From Zoogloea sp. (GTDB lineage Bacteria > Pseudomonadota > Gammaproteobacteria > Burkholderiales > Rhodocyclaceae), in contig NZ_JAKLLN010000013.1 in NCBI RefSeq assembly GCF_023150065.1, positions 62,001 through 126,000 of the forward strand: a stretch of DNA of 64,000 nt, read 5' to 3'. Each line of letters begins with the position of its first letter. The first letter of the stretch is position 1. This document shows, one piece after another, positions 62,411-64,000 of the stretch. Under the pieces are notes generated by a model. That model was given only the letters and a program-made list of their open reading frames with translations, was not told where the DNA came from and made no database searches. The translations under genes were made by a program, and so were the position numbers.

Positions 62411-64000
62411 ATGCCCCAGTATCGTTCCCGCACTTCCACCGCCGGTCGCAACATGGCCGGCGCCCGCGCCCTGTGGCGCGCCACCGGCATGAAGGATGGC
62501 GATTTCGAAAAGCCGATCATTGCCGTGGTGAACAGCTTTACCCAGTTCGTGCCGGGTCATGTGCACCTCAAGGATCTGGGGCAGCTGGTCGCGCGGGAGA
62601 TCGAAAAGGCCGGTGGCGTGGCCAAGGAGTTCAACACCATCGCCGTCGATGACGGCATCGCCATGGGCCATGGCGGCATGCTCTACAGCCTGCCCAGCCG
62701 CGACCTGATCGCCGACAGCGTGGAGTACATGTGCAACGCCCACACGGCCGACGCCATGGTCTGCATCTCCAACTGCGACAAGATCACCCCGGGCATGTTG
62801 ATGGCCGCCCTGCGCCTCAACATTCCGGCGATCTTCGTGTCCGGCGGCCCGATGGAGGCCGGCAAGGTCAAGTGGGAGGCCAAGGTGATCTCCCTCGACC
62901 TGGTGGACGCCATGGTCAAGGCCGCCGACAGCAGCTGTTCGGATGAAGAGGTGGATGCCATCGAGCGTTCCGCCTGTCCGACCTGCGGTTCCTGTTCCGG
63001 CATGTTCACCGCCAACTCCATGAACTGCCTGACCGAGGCCCTGGGCCTGTCCCTGCCGGGCAACGGTACGGTGTTGGCTACCCATGCCGACCGCGAGCAG
63101 CTCTTCCTGCGCGCCGGCCGCACCATCGTGGACATGGCCCGCCGCTATTACGAGAAGGACGATGAGTCCGTGCTGCCGCGCGCCATCGCCAGCTTCAAGG
63201 CCTTCGAGAACGCCATCAGCCTGGATGTGGCCATGGGCGGCTCCACCAACACCGTGCTCCACCTGCTGGCCGCGGCCAAGGAAGCCAGCGTCGATTTCAC
63301 CATGAAGGACATCGATCGCATTTCGCGCCAGGTGCCGTGCCTGTGCAAGGTGGCACCGGCGGTGGCCGACGTGCACATCGAAGACGTGCATCGTGCCGGC
63401 GGCATCATGGCCATCCTCGGTGAGCTCAACCGCGCCGGCCTGCTGCACACCGACCTGCCCACCGTTCACACCAAGACCATGGCCGAGGCCCTGGCCAGCT
63501 GGGACGTGATGCAGGCCCACGACAGCGGCGTGTTCAACTTCTACAAGGCGGCGCCGGGCGGTGTGCCCACCCAGGTGGCCTTCAGCCAGGATCGTCGCTG
63601 GAACGAGCTCGATCTGGACCGCAGCAAGGGCGTGATCCGCGACAAGGCCAATGCCTTCAGCCAGGACGGTGGTCTTGCCGTGCTTTACGGCAACATCGCC
63701 GAAAAGGGCTGCATCGTGAAGACCGCCGGTGTCGATGAGTCGATCTGGACGTTCACCGGCCGGGCCCGTGTCTTCGAGAGCCAGGAGGATGCCGTGGCCG
63801 GTATCCTGGCCGACCAGATCGTGGCGGGCGACGTGGTGGTGATCCGCTACGAAGGCCCGAAGGGCGGCCCGGGCATGCAGGAAATGCTCTACCCGACCAG
63901 CTATCTGAAGTCCAAGGGTCTGGGCAAGAGCTGCGCCCTGCTTACCGACGGGCGCTTCTCCGGCGGCACCTCTGGCCTGTCCATCGGTCATGCCTCGCCC
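62411..64000 (+). CDS. ilvD: Dihydroxy-acid dehydratase, 3' end cut off
   Basis: The first 530 codons of an Fe-S dehydratase of isoleucine, valine and leucine biosynthesis (family length about 615). It has [40 protein letters not shown], the cluster cysteines in [20 protein letters not shown], and [20 protein letters not shown] at the right edge. It begins at ATG 62411 after CCGAG and runs off the window. Its biosynthetic role fits the adjacent divergent branched-chain amino-acid uptake operon. Confidence 0.95.
   Translation, partial: MPQYRSRTSTAGRNMAGARALWRATGMKDGDFEKPIIAVVNSFTQFVPGHVHLKDLGQLVAREIEKAGGVAKEFNTIAVDDGIAMGHGGMLYSLPSRDLIADSVEYMCNAHTADAMVCISNCDKITPGMLMAALRLNIPAIFVSGGPMEAGKVKWEAKVISLDLVDAMVKAADSSCSDEEVDAIERSACPTCGSCSGMFTANSMNCLTEALGLSLPGNGTVLATHADREQLFLRAGRTIVDMARRYYEKDDESVLPRAIASFKAFENAISLDVAMGGSTNTVLHLLAAAKEASVDFTMKDIDRISRQVPCLCKVAPAVADVHIEDVHRAGGIMAILGELNRAGLLHTDLPTVHTKTMAEALASWDVMQAHDSGVFNFYKAAPGGVPTQVAFSQDRRWNELDLDRSKGVIRDKANAFSQDGGLAVLYGNIAEKGCIVKTAGVDESIWTFTGRARVFESQEDAVAGILADQIVAGDVVVIRYEGPKGGPGMQEMLYPTSYLKSKGLGKSCALLTDGRFSGGTSGLSIGHASP

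Overview
The window is high-GC DNA from a betaproteobacterium, probably of the Rhodocyclales (Azospira, Thauera or Azoarcus type). I infer this from the housekeeping gene order lolB-ispE-tRNA-Gln-prs-rplY-pth and rsmD-coaD-ferredoxin, from the Calvin-type class II aldolase next to pyruvate kinase, and from a chemoreceptor with a periplasmic haem c motif. No 16S gene is present, so the genus is a guess.

Positions 1 to about 25,140 are accessory DNA that looks like one end of an integrative (probably conjugative) element. A tyrosine recombinase (23739-24995, minus) lies at its right border, next to four spaced AGCTAC-type repeats. The centrepiece is a PRTRC (ParB-Related, ThiF-Related Cassette) locus at 10639-17011: ParB-like protein, E, C (ubiquitin-like), F, B (E2-like), A (JAB/JAMM peptidase) and a ThiF/E1-like enzyme. 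The actin-like PRTRC protein D sits apart at 20560 with a ParR-like partner. Together these look like a DNA segregation module combined with a bacterial ubiquitin-like conjugation pathway. Around it are a PAPS-reductase-like PP-loop protein, an H-NS-type protein, a second tyrosine recombinase, a CFI-box protein beside a membrane-anchored Cas4/RecB-like nuclease, a SMEK-like protein with an unknown cysteine-motif neighbour (possible defence cargo), and two genes each broken by a one-base deletion (a nitroreductase and dinG). Two long non-coding stretches (663-1578 and 19355-20559) are full of hairpins and share a nearly identical 26-nt core. The first also holds two DnaA-box-like 9-mers.

From about 25,290 onward the DNA is conserved chromosome. 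In order it holds: a DUF4124/glutaredoxin-like protein and oligopeptidase A; an HDOD protein; purC, a DUF3422 protein, a small membrane protein, class II aldolase and pyk, all on the minus strand; a CHASE-PAS-GGDEF diguanylate cyclase; the dTDP-rhamnose operon rfbBDAC and wecB; ftsY diverging from an M16 peptidase pair followed by rsmD, coaD and a ferredoxin; a dynamin-like GTPase and mutM diverging from a TPR protein, lolB, ispE, tRNA-Gln, prs, rplY and pth; a chemoreceptor; and a branched-chain amino-acid ABC operon (livG-F-K-H-M) diverging from ilvD, which runs off the right edge.

Starts were chosen from Shine-Dalgarno spacing and family length. All functional names come from recognising motifs by eye; no database search was possible.
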